49,650 nt of DNA from Bacteroidaceae bacterium (GTDB lineage Bacteria; Bacteroidota; Bacteroidia; Bacteroidales; Bacteroidaceae): assembly GCA_017521285.1 (NCBI GenBank), contig JAFXDG010000083.1, positions 1 to 49,650 of the forward strand, written 5' to 3'. Made by a program: the position numbers and the translations under genes. Below are positions 28,001 to 36,450 of this stretch, one piece after another. Every line of letters begins with the position of its first letter. The first letter of the stretch is position 1. The notes beneath the pieces are model-generated. The model saw nothing but the letters and a program-made list of their open reading frames with translations. It did not search any database and had not been told where the DNA came from.

Positions 28001-29641
28001 ATTTGAAATCTTGGCCATTTCAATCAGACGGGTTCCTGTCATCACTTTACGCACATAGGCATTGAATCCATTACCATCGGGTGCATCCAACATTTCGCGA
28101 TCCAATTCACCGTCCCACCAGATTCCTTCACGAGGAAAGGGGCTGGGGCCATTGGGGATGAGCTCTCCTGTACAATCGTATAAGCCTCCCATGGTACTCC
28201 ACATTTCGTACCCTTTATGTGCGGGGTCAATATCCATACATTCACCTCGGCCCACATCGCCTACGGCTGACAGATACCACTTTTTGATGGCTTCTCCCGT
28301 AGCTGCATCGTATAAAATTTGTCCCAGCATGTCGCCTGCATTCTGTTGAATGGCGAATGTTTCCAATCCGGGACGTTCGGGATCAATGTCACTCATACGG
28401 AAACGGTCGCCATGAGAGATACCGGCACTGAATATCATCTGTCCATTGCCATTCACACCGAAGCCTCCATCCAAAATGTCATCACGCCCGTCACGGTCAA
28501 CATCGCCTATGCGGATGTGGTGGAATTCTGCAGGCCAAGGGCGTTTGTCATTACGGCTCCAGGTGAAATGTTCTTTCAATTGTGTGGCTTTTCCGTTTTC
28601 AAATTCATACCCCCAAGCTGAAATGTAGTAGTGGTGTGTACCTCCTTTATCGCGCACCATATATTCCATAGCCACCGAAGGATGGATTCCGTCGAGGTAA
28701 CAGATTCCCATGTGTCCGTTCAATGAATTGTAGTCATCACCCATGTAATTGGCTTTGTTGGTGCGGCTCCAGGTGTCACTTCCGTCACTGGGGTAGGGCA
28801 TTTCAATGCTGGTAACTTCTTCACCAGTCATACCATTTATGATTGTAATGTATTGGGGAGGATTCTTGCTGTTTTGTGTATTATAGTCGATGATGTTGTC
28901 TTTGTCGGTGTCTCCACCCGTTGCATCCATCAAGTATTTGCCCCATGTATTGTTGGCCTTGTCCCAAAAACGAGTGCCATCAGAACTTTTGATAACAACT
29001 TCTGCTTTTCCGTCGCAATCCATGTCATAGGCTATCACCATATCGTTGTGTCCCGCACTGATGTTGACATTAGGTCCCATATCTACGGTCCAAAGATGTT
29101 GGCCTGATCGGGTGTATCCCTCTATTTTATGTGTCTTGCCATTGACAGACAAACGGTCAACTACGAAGTCGTATTCTCCATCTCCATCCAAATCGGCAGG
29201 CCAAATGAATTTGGTGGAATAGTCGGCATGGGGTAGGAAAGTGCTATACGTGATGTCCATGAACACACTGCGCAGAGAATGTCCGCTGAACAGATAAGGT
29301 TCGCTCACGGCCTGTTCCACTTGATTGACAATGGGGGCTACTGCAATTTCTGATCCTGTAGGAACTGTTCCTGTTGTAGTGCTCAGGTTGGTTTTGTTCA
29401 GAGGCTGATTATTGATTTTGGTGTATGACGATTGTCCGATAGGGCGTACATATACATTATAGTTTGCATCTTCCGGCTCTTGTGCCAATTTTCGCCATGA
29501 GATGAATACATTGTTCCCGTTTTTTACGGTCACGACTCCGCGTCCTAAAGGTTGTTGGATACGTTGGGCCAAACAATTGTTGTTGGTGGTGATGAGGCTC
29601 AATAATGCTATTAGTGAAAGTAATAAGTTTTTCTTTTTCAT
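25022..29641 (-). CDS. Rhamnogalacturonan lyase (PL11) with autotransporter-like repeats and sorting domain
   Basis: The 1539-aa protein has a signal peptide (1-25, ending CLA-Q) and a PL11 rhamnogalacturonan endolyase from about 26 to 650: RQ-rich start IQQPLGRGVV, the calcium-binding propeller DLDGDGEYDF, DMDCDGKAEVV, DVDRDGRDDI, and the ending LGYDMPRPQLPP. PL11 cuts the rhamnose-galacturonate backbone of pectin. The other 890 residues hold passenger-type beta-helix repeats (PATR-like, NTYTGGTILKRGTLAQG, near 980-1110 and further) and a C-terminal type IX-like sorting domain (from about 1455: VKIYPQLVTTQC to GLYFIRL). Typical PL11 enzymes are about 600 residues, so the tail is a large addition. 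It would sit on the cell surface. Confidence 0.85.
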   Translation of the reverse strand: MKKKNLLLSLIALLSLITTNNNCLAQRIQQPLGRGVVTVKNGNNVFISWRKLAQEPEDANYNVYVRPIGQSSYTKINNQPLNKTNLSTTTGTVPTGSEIAVAPIVNQVEQAVSEPYLFSGHSLRSVFMDITYSTFLPHADYSTKFIWPADLDGDGEYDFVVDRLSVNGKTHKIEGYTRSGQHLWTVDMGPNVNISAGHNDMVIAYDMDCDGKAEVVIKSSDGTRFWDKANNTWGKYLMDATGGDTDKDNIIDYNTQNSKNPPQYITIINGMTGEEVTSIEMPYPSDGSDTWSRTNKANYMGDDYNSLNGHMGICYLDGIHPSVAMEYMVRDKGGTHHYYISAWGYEFENGKATQLKEHFTWSRNDKRPWPAEFHHIRIGDVDRDGRDDILDGGFGVNGNGQMIFSAGISHGDRFRMSDIDPERPGLETFAIQQNAGDMLGQILYDAATGEAIKKWYLSAVGDVGRGECMDIDPAHKGYEMWSTMGGLYDCTGELIPNGPSPFPREGIWWDGELDREMLDAPDGNGFNAYVRKVMTGTRLIEMAKISNWTVGAAYGTRPAFFGDIIGDWRDEVILQKKSGNGSSGLMGFTTDYNTNISLYCLQENPAYRMQCTTRGYYQSPFPDYYLGYDMPRPQLPPCMKTDLVWKSTDTFTNYERSATEAYTDGKSVLLDLYTDEELTLNTDMTPSIVYAMPVENQVIALNGSGKLSGSMEMWKSQTGKLIINNPVTYTGKTVISEGTLEINGEIVSPIDLRARGTLAGNATVNDITFEGALNYEGGRIAPGATIAAVDNGFENFAIGTIIFKKGLTVNKRTFLEMDIATEAVRDQLKVEGDLTVTAPTIFTIYNEGELEPGQYRLIEYTGTFSGKMEYFSVRNLTGLSYNIVNKDNAIWLIVNKQREATTGVIWTGAENNLWDYQAKNFMLNSTPTEFVAQDGVEFNDEATQTNVTVESLMPIQSATFNNHTKNYTINGDGGFSGNGSLTMNGTGQLTLNTTKSDYTGPTIINSGTVTIKELADAGSPSSIGAASISANNWQIGKATIIVNNSNTSTNRGLTLNDTATIQINSGATALKGIIQGSGTLVKTSAGQLNLNSSNTYTGGTILKRGTLAQGAWNATFGKTGSNLTVENGTITIFNNNSTSAVPNFNYKVTIPKNGALTLNAGQRCQINGSFSGEGNVTLTIPYVRTDMSADWSGFTGNLTVTGNQFRLCKSTDMKETSLTLGDGVSMGHYKSGSGTAQSLTSSIGSLATTSTSAWVGNGTYNVGYNNMNTTFAGTLACTINKYGTGNWTLTGAENTASIFVRGGALIANNTSGTVANSITVMNGGCLYGKGFLKNVSLKKGGKLMAGQTTYLCGKLTINGTLTSEGGATVLLKISRSSHDRLNLGGTAIFGKDTLEISVNNRTISEGEEFQLFDITKTFKHSFIIKGTPGEGLMWDTTDLSTSGIVRAVATDGLHAIGDKGVKIYPQLVTTQCHIDASHACLGQVEMQLIDTNGRIIANTEFEANQVQTLEMSHYPAGLYFIRLGNNGETKVTRIMKYNE

Positions 29642-29726
29642 AATGTCTGGTTATTAGTTGTAATTATTGGTTTCAGAAAGAATCTAATTGTTGTTTTACA
29701 TGTTTGGTAGGGATTGTTGTCGGTAA

Positions 29727-30662
29727 CTAATATCCTTGTCGGTATTTTTCTTCATTCTTGTCTTCTAACATGCTGAGATACGAAGCATAACGGCTTTCGC
29801 TGATAAGGTGTTCTTCCACAGCTTGCCGTACGGCACATCCCGGTTCATGAGTGTGGGTACAGTTGCCATATTTACAGTTGGATGAGTAATGGAATATTTC
29901 TTTAAAATAGTGTCCCACCTCTTCTTCTTCCATATCAAATGTTCCAAACCCTTTGATTCCTGGTGTGTCGATGATGTATCCGTCATCTTCGGGAGTTGGA
30001 AACATTTCAGAAAAAGTGGTAGTGTGCATACCTTTGTTGTGCGCGTTGGATATTTCACCTGTCTTTACGTTCAAGTGAGGCATCAGCGCGTTGATAAGGG
30101 TACTTTTCCCTACACCTGAATTTCCGGAAAATAGAGTGATTTTTCCCTGCAAAGCTAAGCGTATTTTTTCAATACCTTCCCCCGTAAGGGCCGATACTTT
30201 GTAACAGGGATATCCGATGGTAGTGTAGAGGTTCATCAAAGCATCCAGATAGCGTTGGTCATCCTCTTCGTAACAATCGATTTTATTAAAAATTAATTTT
30301 ACGGGGATGCGGTAGGCTTCCGCAGAGGCTAAAAAACGATCAATGAAGGTAGTGGATGTTTCGGGATAATTTACTGTTACAACCAGCAGGCATTGATCCA
30401 AGTTTGCTGCCAGGATATGCGATTGCTTGCTCAAGTTACTGGCCTTGCGGATGATATAGTTCTTACGGCCTTCAATTTCGCTGATAAAGGCCGTACCCTC
30501 TTGGTTGAGAATGATTTGTACACGGTCTCCCACAGCTACCGGATTGGTGCTGCGTATTCCTTTCAGTCGGAAGTTCCCCTTGATTTTGCATTCTATCAGT
30601 TGGTTGTCGTCGGTTCGCACCGTGTACCAACTTCCTGTATTTTTGATGACGAGTCCGTGCAT
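29727..30662 (-). CDS. rsgA: Ribosome biogenesis GTPase RsgA
   Basis: The 311-aa protein has the N-terminal OB fold, then the circularly permuted GTPase motifs G4 (FNKID), G1 (GNSGVGKST) and G3 (DTPGIKG) in that order, and a C-terminal zinc-binding motif C-x5-C-x-H-x5-C ([13 protein letters not shown]). RsgA matures the 30S ribosomal subunit. It is 108 bases downstream of frr, with a palindromic AT repeat between. The start ATG gives the usual family N-terminus. Confidence 0.95.
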   Translation of the reverse strand: MHGLVIKNTGSWYTVRTDDNQLIECKIKGNFRLKGIRSTNPVAVGDRVQIILNQEGTAFISEIEGRKNYIIRKASNLSKQSHILAANLDQCLLVVTVNYPETSTTFIDRFLASAEAYRIPVKLIFNKIDCYEEDDQRYLDALMNLYTTIGYPCYKVSALTGEGIEKIRLALQGKITLFSGNSGVGKSTLINALMPHLNVKTGEISNAHNKGMHTTTFSEMFPTPEDDGYIIDTPGIKGFGTFDMEEEEVGHYFKEIFHYSSNCKYGNCTHTHEPGCAVRQAVEEHLISESRYASYLSMLEDKNEEKYRQGY

Positions 30663-30665
30663 TTT

Positions 30666-30763
30666 GAATTATGAATTATGAATTATGAACTATAAATAAT
30701 GAAATGGCAAAGCATATAAGGATATGCACCGAAATCATAATTTATAATTCATAATTCATAATT
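30666..30763. repeat. AT-rich palindrome between frr and rsgA
   Basis: The left part is tandem gaattatgaattatg words; the right part is their inverted complement (cataatttataattcataattc). A small inner hairpin gcatat/atatgc lies at 30711-30727. It could end or modulate transcription between frr and rsgA. Confidence 0.7.
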
Positions 30764-30770
30764 AAAGATA

Positions 30771-31331
30771 TTATACTGTCATTATTTCCTTCTCCTTGTC
30801 GGCAAGCATTTCGTCCACTTTCTTGATGAACTTGTCGTGGAGTTTCTGTACTTTGGCTTCTGCATCCTTTTCAGCATCTTCTGCCAATCCGTCCTTGACA
30901 CCTTTCTTCAGTGCATCGATGCTGTCGCGACGGGCATTGCGGATACTGATTTTTGCGGTTTCAGCCTCTTTGCCACACTGCTTGGCCAATTGTTTACGAC
31001 GTTCTTCGGTGAGGGGAGGAATACCCAAGCGGATAATTTCACCATTATTGTCGGGGGTAATACCCAAGTCGCTATCGATAATGGCTTTTTCAATCACGCG
31101 GAACATACTCTTGTCCCAAGGCTTGATGGCAATGGTGCGTGCATCAGGAGTGCTGATAGCGGCAACATTGTTCAAGGGTACCATGCTTCCGTATGAATCT
31201 ACACGGATGCCGTCCAAAATACGTACATTGGCTTTACCGGCACGAATGTGTGCCAATGATTCGTCCAGATACATGATGGCCATGTCCATCTTCTCTTCAG
31301 CCTCGTTGAGGCATACATTTACGTCTATCAT
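30771..31331 (-). CDS. frr: Ribosome recycling factor
   Basis: The 186-aa protein shows the RRF pattern along its length: the three-helix start ([23 protein letters not shown]), [19 protein letters not shown] in the first domain and the C-terminal helical tail ([18 protein letters not shown]). RRF splits post-termination ribosomes together with EF-G. Length is normal (about 185). It follows pyrH, the usual pyrH-frr pairing in bacteria, with a 78-base gap that holds a hairpin. Confidence 0.95.
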   Translation of the reverse strand: MIDVNVCLNEAEEKMDMAIMYLDESLAHIRAGKANVRILDGIRVDSYGSMVPLNNVAAISTPDARTIAIKPWDKSMFRVIEKAIIDSDLGITPDNNGEIIRLGIPPLTEERRKQLAKQCGKEAETAKISIRNARRDSIDALKKGVKDGLAEDAEKDAEAKVQKLHDKFIKKVDEMLADKEKEIMTV

Positions 31332-31372
31332 ACTATTATCTTTTTTGATTGTATATCTGATTTGTTTTTTGT

Positions 31373-31402
31373 CAGGTTGGAAAAAAAGTTTTTCCTTACC
31401 TG
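31373..31402 (-). promoter_or_regulatory. Hairpin between pyrH and frr
   Basis: caggt (31373-31377) pairs with acctg (31398-31402) and ggaaaaa with tttttcc inside. It lies just after the pyrH stop codon and has no long T tail, so it may slow polymerase or protect the upstream message. Confidence 0.35.
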
Positions 31403-31409
31403 GAAAAAA

Positions 31410-32120
31410 TTAGTTGTGCACTAATGTCCCAATCTCTTCGCCTTCCATTACCTTCTTCAGGTTGCCCACGATGTCCATGTTGAACACGTAGATGGGCAGG
31501 TTGTTCTCCTTGCACATGCAAGTGGCGGTCAGGTCCATTACACGCAGATTGCGTGCCAACACTTCGTCGTAAGTGATGTCGGTAAACTTGGTGGCCGTAG
31601 GGTCTTTCTCGGGGTCGGCAGTATAGATGCCATCTACGCGCGTTCCTTTTAACATTACCTCGGCTTCAATTTCGATACCTCGGAGTGATGAACCAGTGTC
31701 GGTTGTGAAGAACGGATTACCCGTACCTGCTGACATGATGACAACTTCACCTTGCTCCATGGCTTCGATGGCTTTCCATTTGCTATAGAATTCTCCGATG
31801 GGCTCCATGCGTACAGCAGTCAGTACACGGGCTTTCACGCCAATGGCTCCAAGAGCCGAACTTAATCCCAAGCTGTTGATGACGGTGGCCAACATTCCCA
31901 TCTGGTCTCCTTTCACGCGGTCGAAACCCTTGTTGGCTCCGCTCAATCCACGGAAGATGTTGCCTCCACCGATGACAATGCCAATCTGCACGCCCATGTC
32001 GTGAATTTCCTTGATTTGCTGGGCATATTCTCCCAAACGTTTCTCGTCGATTCCGTATTTCTGTTCTCCCATCAAGCTTTCTCCGCTCAATTTCAGGAGG
32101 ATTCTTTTGAATTTTGCCAT
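31410..32120 (-). CDS. pyrH: Uridylate kinase (UMP kinase)
   Basis: The 236-aa protein has the amino acid kinase fold of PyrH: KRILLKLSGESLMG at the start, GIVIGGGNIFRG, and VMDLTATCMCKENNLPIYVFNM near the end. It phosphorylates UMP to UDP for RNA and sugar nucleotide synthesis. I chose the ATG at 32120 (MAKFKR) over an upstream ATG at 32174, because the added 18 residues have no counterpart in the family and the -7 box lies between the two. Confidence 0.95.
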   Translation of the reverse strand: MAKFKRILLKLSGESLMGEQKYGIDEKRLGEYAQQIKEIHDMGVQIGIVIGGGNIFRGLSGANKGFDRVKGDQMGMLATVINSLGLSSALGAIGVKARVLTAVRMEPIGEFYSKWKAIEAMEQGEVVIMSAGTGNPFFTTDTGSSLRGIEIEAEVMLKGTRVDGIYTADPEKDPTATKFTDITYDEVLARNLRVMDLTATCMCKENNLPIYVFNMDIVGNLKKVMEGEEIGTLVHN

Positions 32121-32141
32121 AATGATAAAAACTTTTGGTCG

Positions 32142-32171
32142 CAAATTTAGGTAATTATTTTGATTTGGCAA
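32142..32171 (-). promoter_or_regulatory. pyrH promoter
   Basis: On the minus strand a TTG at 32171-32169 is followed after 19 bases by TAAATTTG-C (32149-32142), an exact -7 consensus. Transcription would start near 32134 and cover the chosen pyrH start. Confidence 0.6.
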
Positions 32172-32293
32172 CATTCGGACGTATAAAATGTATGATTCAT
32201 GTCCACTAAATTTGCAAATTATGTCATCGCGTTATTAAAGAGCAGGAGAAAAATGCAAATTGGCCATAACTTCTTGCTCCATACATCAACGAA

Positions 32294-32356
32294 CCTTAAC
32301 CGCCACTTAAGCCAACCTTAACCCAGGGCTAAGGCAGGCTTAAGTGGCGGATAAGG
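32294..32356 (-). terminator. Strong hairpin after the second pectinesterase
   Basis: The 14-base arms ccgccacttaagcc (32300-32313) and ggcttaagtggcgg (32337-32350) pair perfectly, extended by cctta/taagg outside. It starts 21 bases beyond the pectinesterase stop. There is no clear T run, so it may be a bidirectional block or RNA-stabilising stem. Confidence 0.55.
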
Positions 32357-32376
32357 TCTGTTAACAATTGCATCCA

Positions 32377-33354
32377 TCAAAGCGCCAATGCATCGTCCCA
32401 TCGGTTCATCACCTCTTCGATGGTCACTTGCTTGGCTTCTTTGTCTGTCAGTTGGTGGCTCCACTCAACACGTTTGTCAGTGTTGGCACCTGGCCCATAA
32501 TTCTTGTACTCGGCATAGGTTGTGGTTGTTACATCCTCTTTGTTGCTCCATGCTTGCCATCCGGCCGGCACAATGTGTTTGCCCAGTTCGCATTGCATGA
32601 ACAAGGTGTAAGCATATGGTCTCCACGGACGTCCTAAATATACTTTTGTAACCCCTTCATCTGCAGTTAGTTTGCATTGGTTGAACACATATCCCCACTT
32701 GACACCTTTCGGAGTAGATGCGGCCGTAATGTAGCTGTTCGACTTGCTATGGATGTGGCACTTCTCAAACCAAGCGGTAGAGGGGCCGAAAATGAAGTCG
32801 GTAGTTCCCTCGATGTAGCATCCGTTGAACACGATGCGTGTGTTACCCACGCCCGTATAAACTGTGTCCTGATGTCCTAACAGACGGCAATTCACCAGTT
32901 TCAGTCGGTCTCCTTCGGTGTGTAGGGCCACCGCTTGTCCACGTCGTGGCGCATTGTTTTCTATCGTCAGGTTCTTGATGGTGATGTCGCTGCCTTCCAC
33001 CTTCAGTGTATAGGTGCGGAAGGTGCCAATCTTTAGTGTTGTGTTCGGATATACCATATTGGCATGGTCGTTGTGAGTCAGGATGGTTGTCTCCGCATCT
33101 TCGCCACACAGTTCAATGTTGGTTTTCCATGAATGGATAACTACCTTCTCGCAATACACACCTTTCTTAATATAGATTACTTTGTGGTAATCCATAAAGG
33201 CACGGCATACCTCAACCGCTTCACTGATGGTTTGGAAATCTCCACTTCCATCTTGTGCCACCACGATAGTATCAGGGTTGTCATAACTCTTAGCTGCTTG
33301 TGTGACACAGATTCCCATCCATGCCAACACCAGTACTGATATTAGTTTTTTCAT
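32377..33354 (-). CDS. Secreted pectin methylesterase (CE8)
   Basis: The 325-aa protein has a signal peptide (MKKLISVLVLAWMGICVTQA) and one pectinesterase beta-helix with all five active-site places intact: Q140 (GQAVAL), Q162-D163 (HQDTVYT), D186 (TTDFIFG) and R242/W244 (LGRPW). It demethylates homogalacturonan, making it accessible to lyases and hydrolases. It is a compact, classical form in contrast to the giant enzyme at 628-6555. It is isolated between pyrH and tyrA and not in a visible pectin operon. Localisation is periplasm or outside. Confidence 0.92.
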   Translation of the reverse strand: MKKLISVLVLAWMGICVTQAAKSYDNPDTIVVAQDGSGDFQTISEAVEVCRAFMDYHKVIYIKKGVYCEKVVIHSWKTNIELCGEDAETTILTHNDHANMVYPNTTLKIGTFRTYTLKVEGSDITIKNLTIENNAPRRGQAVALHTEGDRLKLVNCRLLGHQDTVYTGVGNTRIVFNGCYIEGTTDFIFGPSTAWFEKCHIHSKSNSYITAASTPKGVKWGYVFNQCKLTADEGVTKVYLGRPWRPYAYTLFMQCELGKHIVPAGWQAWSNKEDVTTTTYAEYKNYGPGANTDKRVEWSHQLTDKEAKQVTIEEVMNRWDDALAL

Positions 33355-33364
33355 GATTGATTAG

Positions 33365-34138
33365 TTATTTGATTTTTTCTCGGATTTTTGTCAGATAAGT
33401 TTTCATACCCTCCGCATCTTTGTTCGAAATGATTTCCAGCAATTCCTTCAACTCCCGGCGTATTCCTTCCACTTGTCCGGGTGTACGTGGATTGAACAGG
33501 ATTTCTTGCAACAGATAGTCATCTTCGCTCAACAAGCCGCGTGCAATGTCCATGTGGCGTTTGAAGGTGGTACCCGGTGCATCTTGGTGCTTCATCACGG
33601 CCGTGAACACAAAGGTCGATACAAACGGGATGGAGAGCGAGTAGGCTACCGTCTCGTCATGTTCGTCGAAGGTGTATTCAAAGATGTTCAACTTCAGTGA
33701 ACTGTACAGGTCTTTGAAGAAGATACGTCCCATGTAGTCACCTTCCGATATGATGATGGCATTCTCCCGACTCAAGTTGTCCAGATTGGCAAAGGTGGGG
33801 CCAAACATCGGGTGGGTCGATACATAGCGGAATCCGCTCTGTTCGTAAAACTCCTTCAATCCCGTCTTCACCGAAGCTATATCGCTCAATATACATTCCT
33901 TTGGCAACACTGGCATCACCTGACGGAAAGCCTCTTGGGTATATTTCACCGTGACCGCATTGATGACCAGTTCAGGTTTGAACTCCTCTATCTCCTCCAA
34001 CGAAGTGAATCGTAGCGTATGATATACAAAACGTAACTTCTGTGCATCTACATCATACACTGCTGTTTCGTGCTGGAAACTGAGTACATCCGTCAGGAAG
34101 GACCCCATCTTTCCTGCTCCTAAAATCAGTATTTTCAT
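33365..34138 (-). CDS. tyrA: Prephenate dehydrogenase
   Basis: The 257-aa protein starts with a Rossmann fold (LILGAGKMGSFL), followed by LSDIASVKTGLKEF and the STHPMFGPTFA motif containing the catalytic-type histidine of prephenate dehydrogenases. It oxidises prephenate to 4-hydroxyphenylpyruvate in tyrosine synthesis. It is the last gene of the minus-strand operon pheA, aminotransferase, DAHP synthase/chorismate mutase, tyrA, 30 bases after its neighbour. It has no ACT domain, so control probably lies upstream at the attenuator. Confidence 0.9.
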   Translation of the reverse strand: MKILILGAGKMGSFLTDVLSFQHETAVYDVDAQKLRFVYHTLRFTSLEEIEEFKPELVINAVTVKYTQEAFRQVMPVLPKECILSDIASVKTGLKEFYEQSGFRYVSTHPMFGPTFANLDNLSRENAIIISEGDYMGRIFFKDLYSSLKLNIFEYTFDEHDETVAYSLSIPFVSTFVFTAVMKHQDAPGTTFKRHMDIARGLLSEDDYLLQEILFNPRTPGQVEGIRRELKELLEIISNKDAEGMKTYLTKIREKIK

Positions 34139-34168
34139 TGTTCTTTCTTTTTAATCACTCGTAGCTCG

Positions 34169-35236
34169 TCACTTATTGATTATTTCCATCTGTTGGCGCA
34201 CACTCTCTTCATGGATGGCTTCAAACACTTTTTTGATGAAATCTGCATCCATGCCACACAATGCGCCTTGTGCACCACGCTTGTCCAGAATTTCGTTGTA
34301 TCGTCCGGTTTGCAGAATCTGCATACTGTGCTCTTTCTTGTATGTTCCAATCTCACGGGCTACACGCATACGCTTGGCCAACACTTCGATGAGGTTGTTG
34401 TCACATTCGTCAATCTGTGAGCGCAATTCGTGCAAGTTCTCCGTTGTCTGTTTTTCCTTACGGATAACCAACAGGTTCAGGATGTAGTCCAACACTGCTG
34501 GAGTCACCTGTTGTGACGCATCGCTCCATGCTTTGTCAGGGTTACAGTGACTTTCTACAATCAATCCGTCAAAGCCCAAGTCCATCGCTTGTTGGCACAA
34601 GGGGGCTATCAGTTCGCGCTTACCACCGATGTGACTTGGATCACACATAATGGGAAGGGTAGGGATGCGTCGGCGCAACTCAATAGGGATGTGCCATTGT
34701 GGCAAGTTGCGATAAATCTTTTTGTCGTACGAAGAGAATCCGCGATGGATGGCACCCAATCGGGTGATACCGGCCTGATTCAGGCGCTCCATGGCACCAA
34801 TCCATAACTCCAAGTCAGGGTTTACGGGATTCTTTACCAATACAGGTACATCTATTCCTTTCAATGAGTCTGCAAGTTCCTGTACGGCAAAGGGGTTAGC
34901 CGAAGTACGTGCACCTACCCACAACAGGTCGATGCCTGCTTCCAAGGCTGCCTCCACATGTTTGGCGGTAGCCACTTCAGTAGCTACGTACATACCTGTC
35001 TCCTTTTTCACCTGTTGCATCCATTGCAATCCTTCAGCACCAATACCCTCAAAACCACCCGGTTTGGTACGTGGCTTCCAGATGCCTGCACGGAAAATCT
35101 TTATGCCTTTGTTTGCTAGCTCTTGGGCTGTACACATCACTTGTTCTTCCGTCTCTGCACTACAAGGCCCCGCAATAATCATCGGTTTTGTCGGGTCAAC
35201 ACCTTGCAGAGTAATAGGTTTTAATTCTAATTCCAT
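34169..35236 (-). CDS. Fused DAHP synthase / chorismate mutase
   Basis: The 355-aa protein combines an N-terminal type I (KDSA-like) 3-deoxy-7-phosphoheptulonate synthase (MIIAGPCSAE, GIKIFRAGIWKPRTKP, ICDPSHIGGKRE) with a C-terminal type II chorismate mutase of about 90 residues (ELRSQIDECDNNLIEVLAKR). It performs the first committed step of the shikimate pathway and the branch step to prephenate. In related fusions the mutase domain also senses the end product. I chose the start at 35236 (MELELKP) over 35263, which would lie inside the preceding gene. Confidence 0.92.
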   Translation of the reverse strand: MELELKPITLQGVDPTKPMIIAGPCSAETEEQVMCTAQELANKGIKIFRAGIWKPRTKPGGFEGIGAEGLQWMQQVKKETGMYVATEVATAKHVEAALEAGIDLLWVGARTSANPFAVQELADSLKGIDVPVLVKNPVNPDLELWIGAMERLNQAGITRLGAIHRGFSSYDKKIYRNLPQWHIPIELRRRIPTLPIMCDPSHIGGKRELIAPLCQQAMDLGFDGLIVESHCNPDKAWSDASQQVTPAVLDYILNLLVIRKEKQTTENLHELRSQIDECDNNLIEVLAKRMRVAREIGTYKKEHSMQILQTGRYNEILDKRGAQGALCGMDADFIKKVFEAIHEESVRQQMEIINK

Positions 35237-35256
35237 AATATATAGGGATTTAATTT

Positions 35257-36450
35257 TTAACATTTAGCTTTTAACTCTTTAATTCTCCTCAACGCTTCCG
35301 CCAATTTTTCTTTCTTGGCACAGAGGGATATGCGGATATATCGTGCTCCGTTTGACCCAAATATGAATCCGGGAGTGATAAACACTCGTGCTTCGTGCAA
35401 TACCCGTTCGGTCAGTTCCTCCACATCGTTGTAATGGTCAGGAATACGTCCCCACAGGAACATGCCCACTTGGTTCGGGTCGTAGGTGCATCCCAGTGTC
35501 TTCATTATCTCCTCTGCCAAATCACGTCGTTCACGATATACGGTATAGTTGGCTTCGTGGTGCCATTCTTCGCTATTGTGATATGCCTCAGCAGCTGCTA
35601 ATTGCATAGGGCGGAAGGTGCCCGAGTCGATGTTGCTCTTTATTTTCAGTATCCATTGTACAAATTGCGCATTGCTGGCCAACATTCCCACACGCCATCC
35701 TGGCATGTTATGGCTTTTGCTCATCGAATTGAATTCGATACAACACTCCTTGGCACCAGATACTTGCAGGATGCTCAACGTTTTTTTGTTCAGTATGAAA
35801 CTGTAGGGATTGTCGTTCACGATGACAATGTTTTTCCGTCGGGCAAACTCCACCAACCGTTCATATAGCTCGCGTGTGGCATTGGCTCCTGTTGGCATGT
35901 TAGGATAATTGGTCCACATCAGTTTCACCCGGCTCAAATCCATCTGCTCCAATGCCTCAAAGTCGGGTTGCCATCCTTTTTCTTCCAATAGATTATAGGT
36001 CACAATGTCACTACCTAAAATTTTGTTCAGCGAAGTATAGGTGGGATACCCGGGATTGGGCACCAACACCTGATCGCCAGGATTCACAAAAGCCAATGTG
36101 ACGTGCAGAATGCCTTCTTTTGAACCAATCAAAGGTTGTATTTCTGTGGCAGGGTTCAATTCCACACCATACCATTTTTGGTAAAAGTCACTCATGGCTT
36201 GGCGCAGTTCCGGTATGCCTACGGTTGGTTGGTAACCATGTACATCTGCCCGTTGTGCCTGTTCGCACAACACTTTGATGGCAGCCTCTGAAGGGGGCAT
36301 GTCAGGACTTCCTATACCCAGACTGATGACATCCTTTCCTTCGGCATTCATTTGGGCAACTTCTTTCAGTTTGCGGCTGAAGTAGTATTCGCTTACACTC
36401 TGCAGACGTTCTGCTGGTTGTATGTTATATGCTTGATTTTCCTTCTTCAT
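35257..36450 (-). CDS. Aromatic/aspartate-type PLP aminotransferase
   Basis: The 397-aa fold type I aminotransferase shows ISLGIGSPDMPPS at the N-terminus, TNYPNMPTGA, VNDNPYSF and the PLP-lysine motif EFNSMSKSHNMPGWRVG, near the LL-diaminopimelate/aspartate aminotransferase branch. In this operon it most likely converts prephenate or phenylpyruvate and hydroxyphenylpyruvate to the amino acid or arogenate level. Its start overlaps pheA by 26 bases, so translation is coupled. Confidence 0.9.
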   Translation of the reverse strand: MKKENQAYNIQPAERLQSVSEYYFSRKLKEVAQMNAEGKDVISLGIGSPDMPPSEAAIKVLCEQAQRADVHGYQPTVGIPELRQAMSDFYQKWYGVELNPATEIQPLIGSKEGILHVTLAFVNPGDQVLVPNPGYPTYTSLNKILGSDIVTYNLLEEKGWQPDFEALEQMDLSRVKLMWTNYPNMPTGANATRELYERLVEFARRKNIVIVNDNPYSFILNKKTLSILQVSGAKECCIEFNSMSKSHNMPGWRVGMLASNAQFVQWILKIKSNIDSGTFRPMQLAAAEAYHNSEEWHHEANYTVYRERRDLAEEIMKTLGCTYDPNQVGMFLWGRIPDHYNDVEELTERVLHEARVFITPGFIFGSNGARYIRISLCAKKEKLAEALRRIKELKAKC

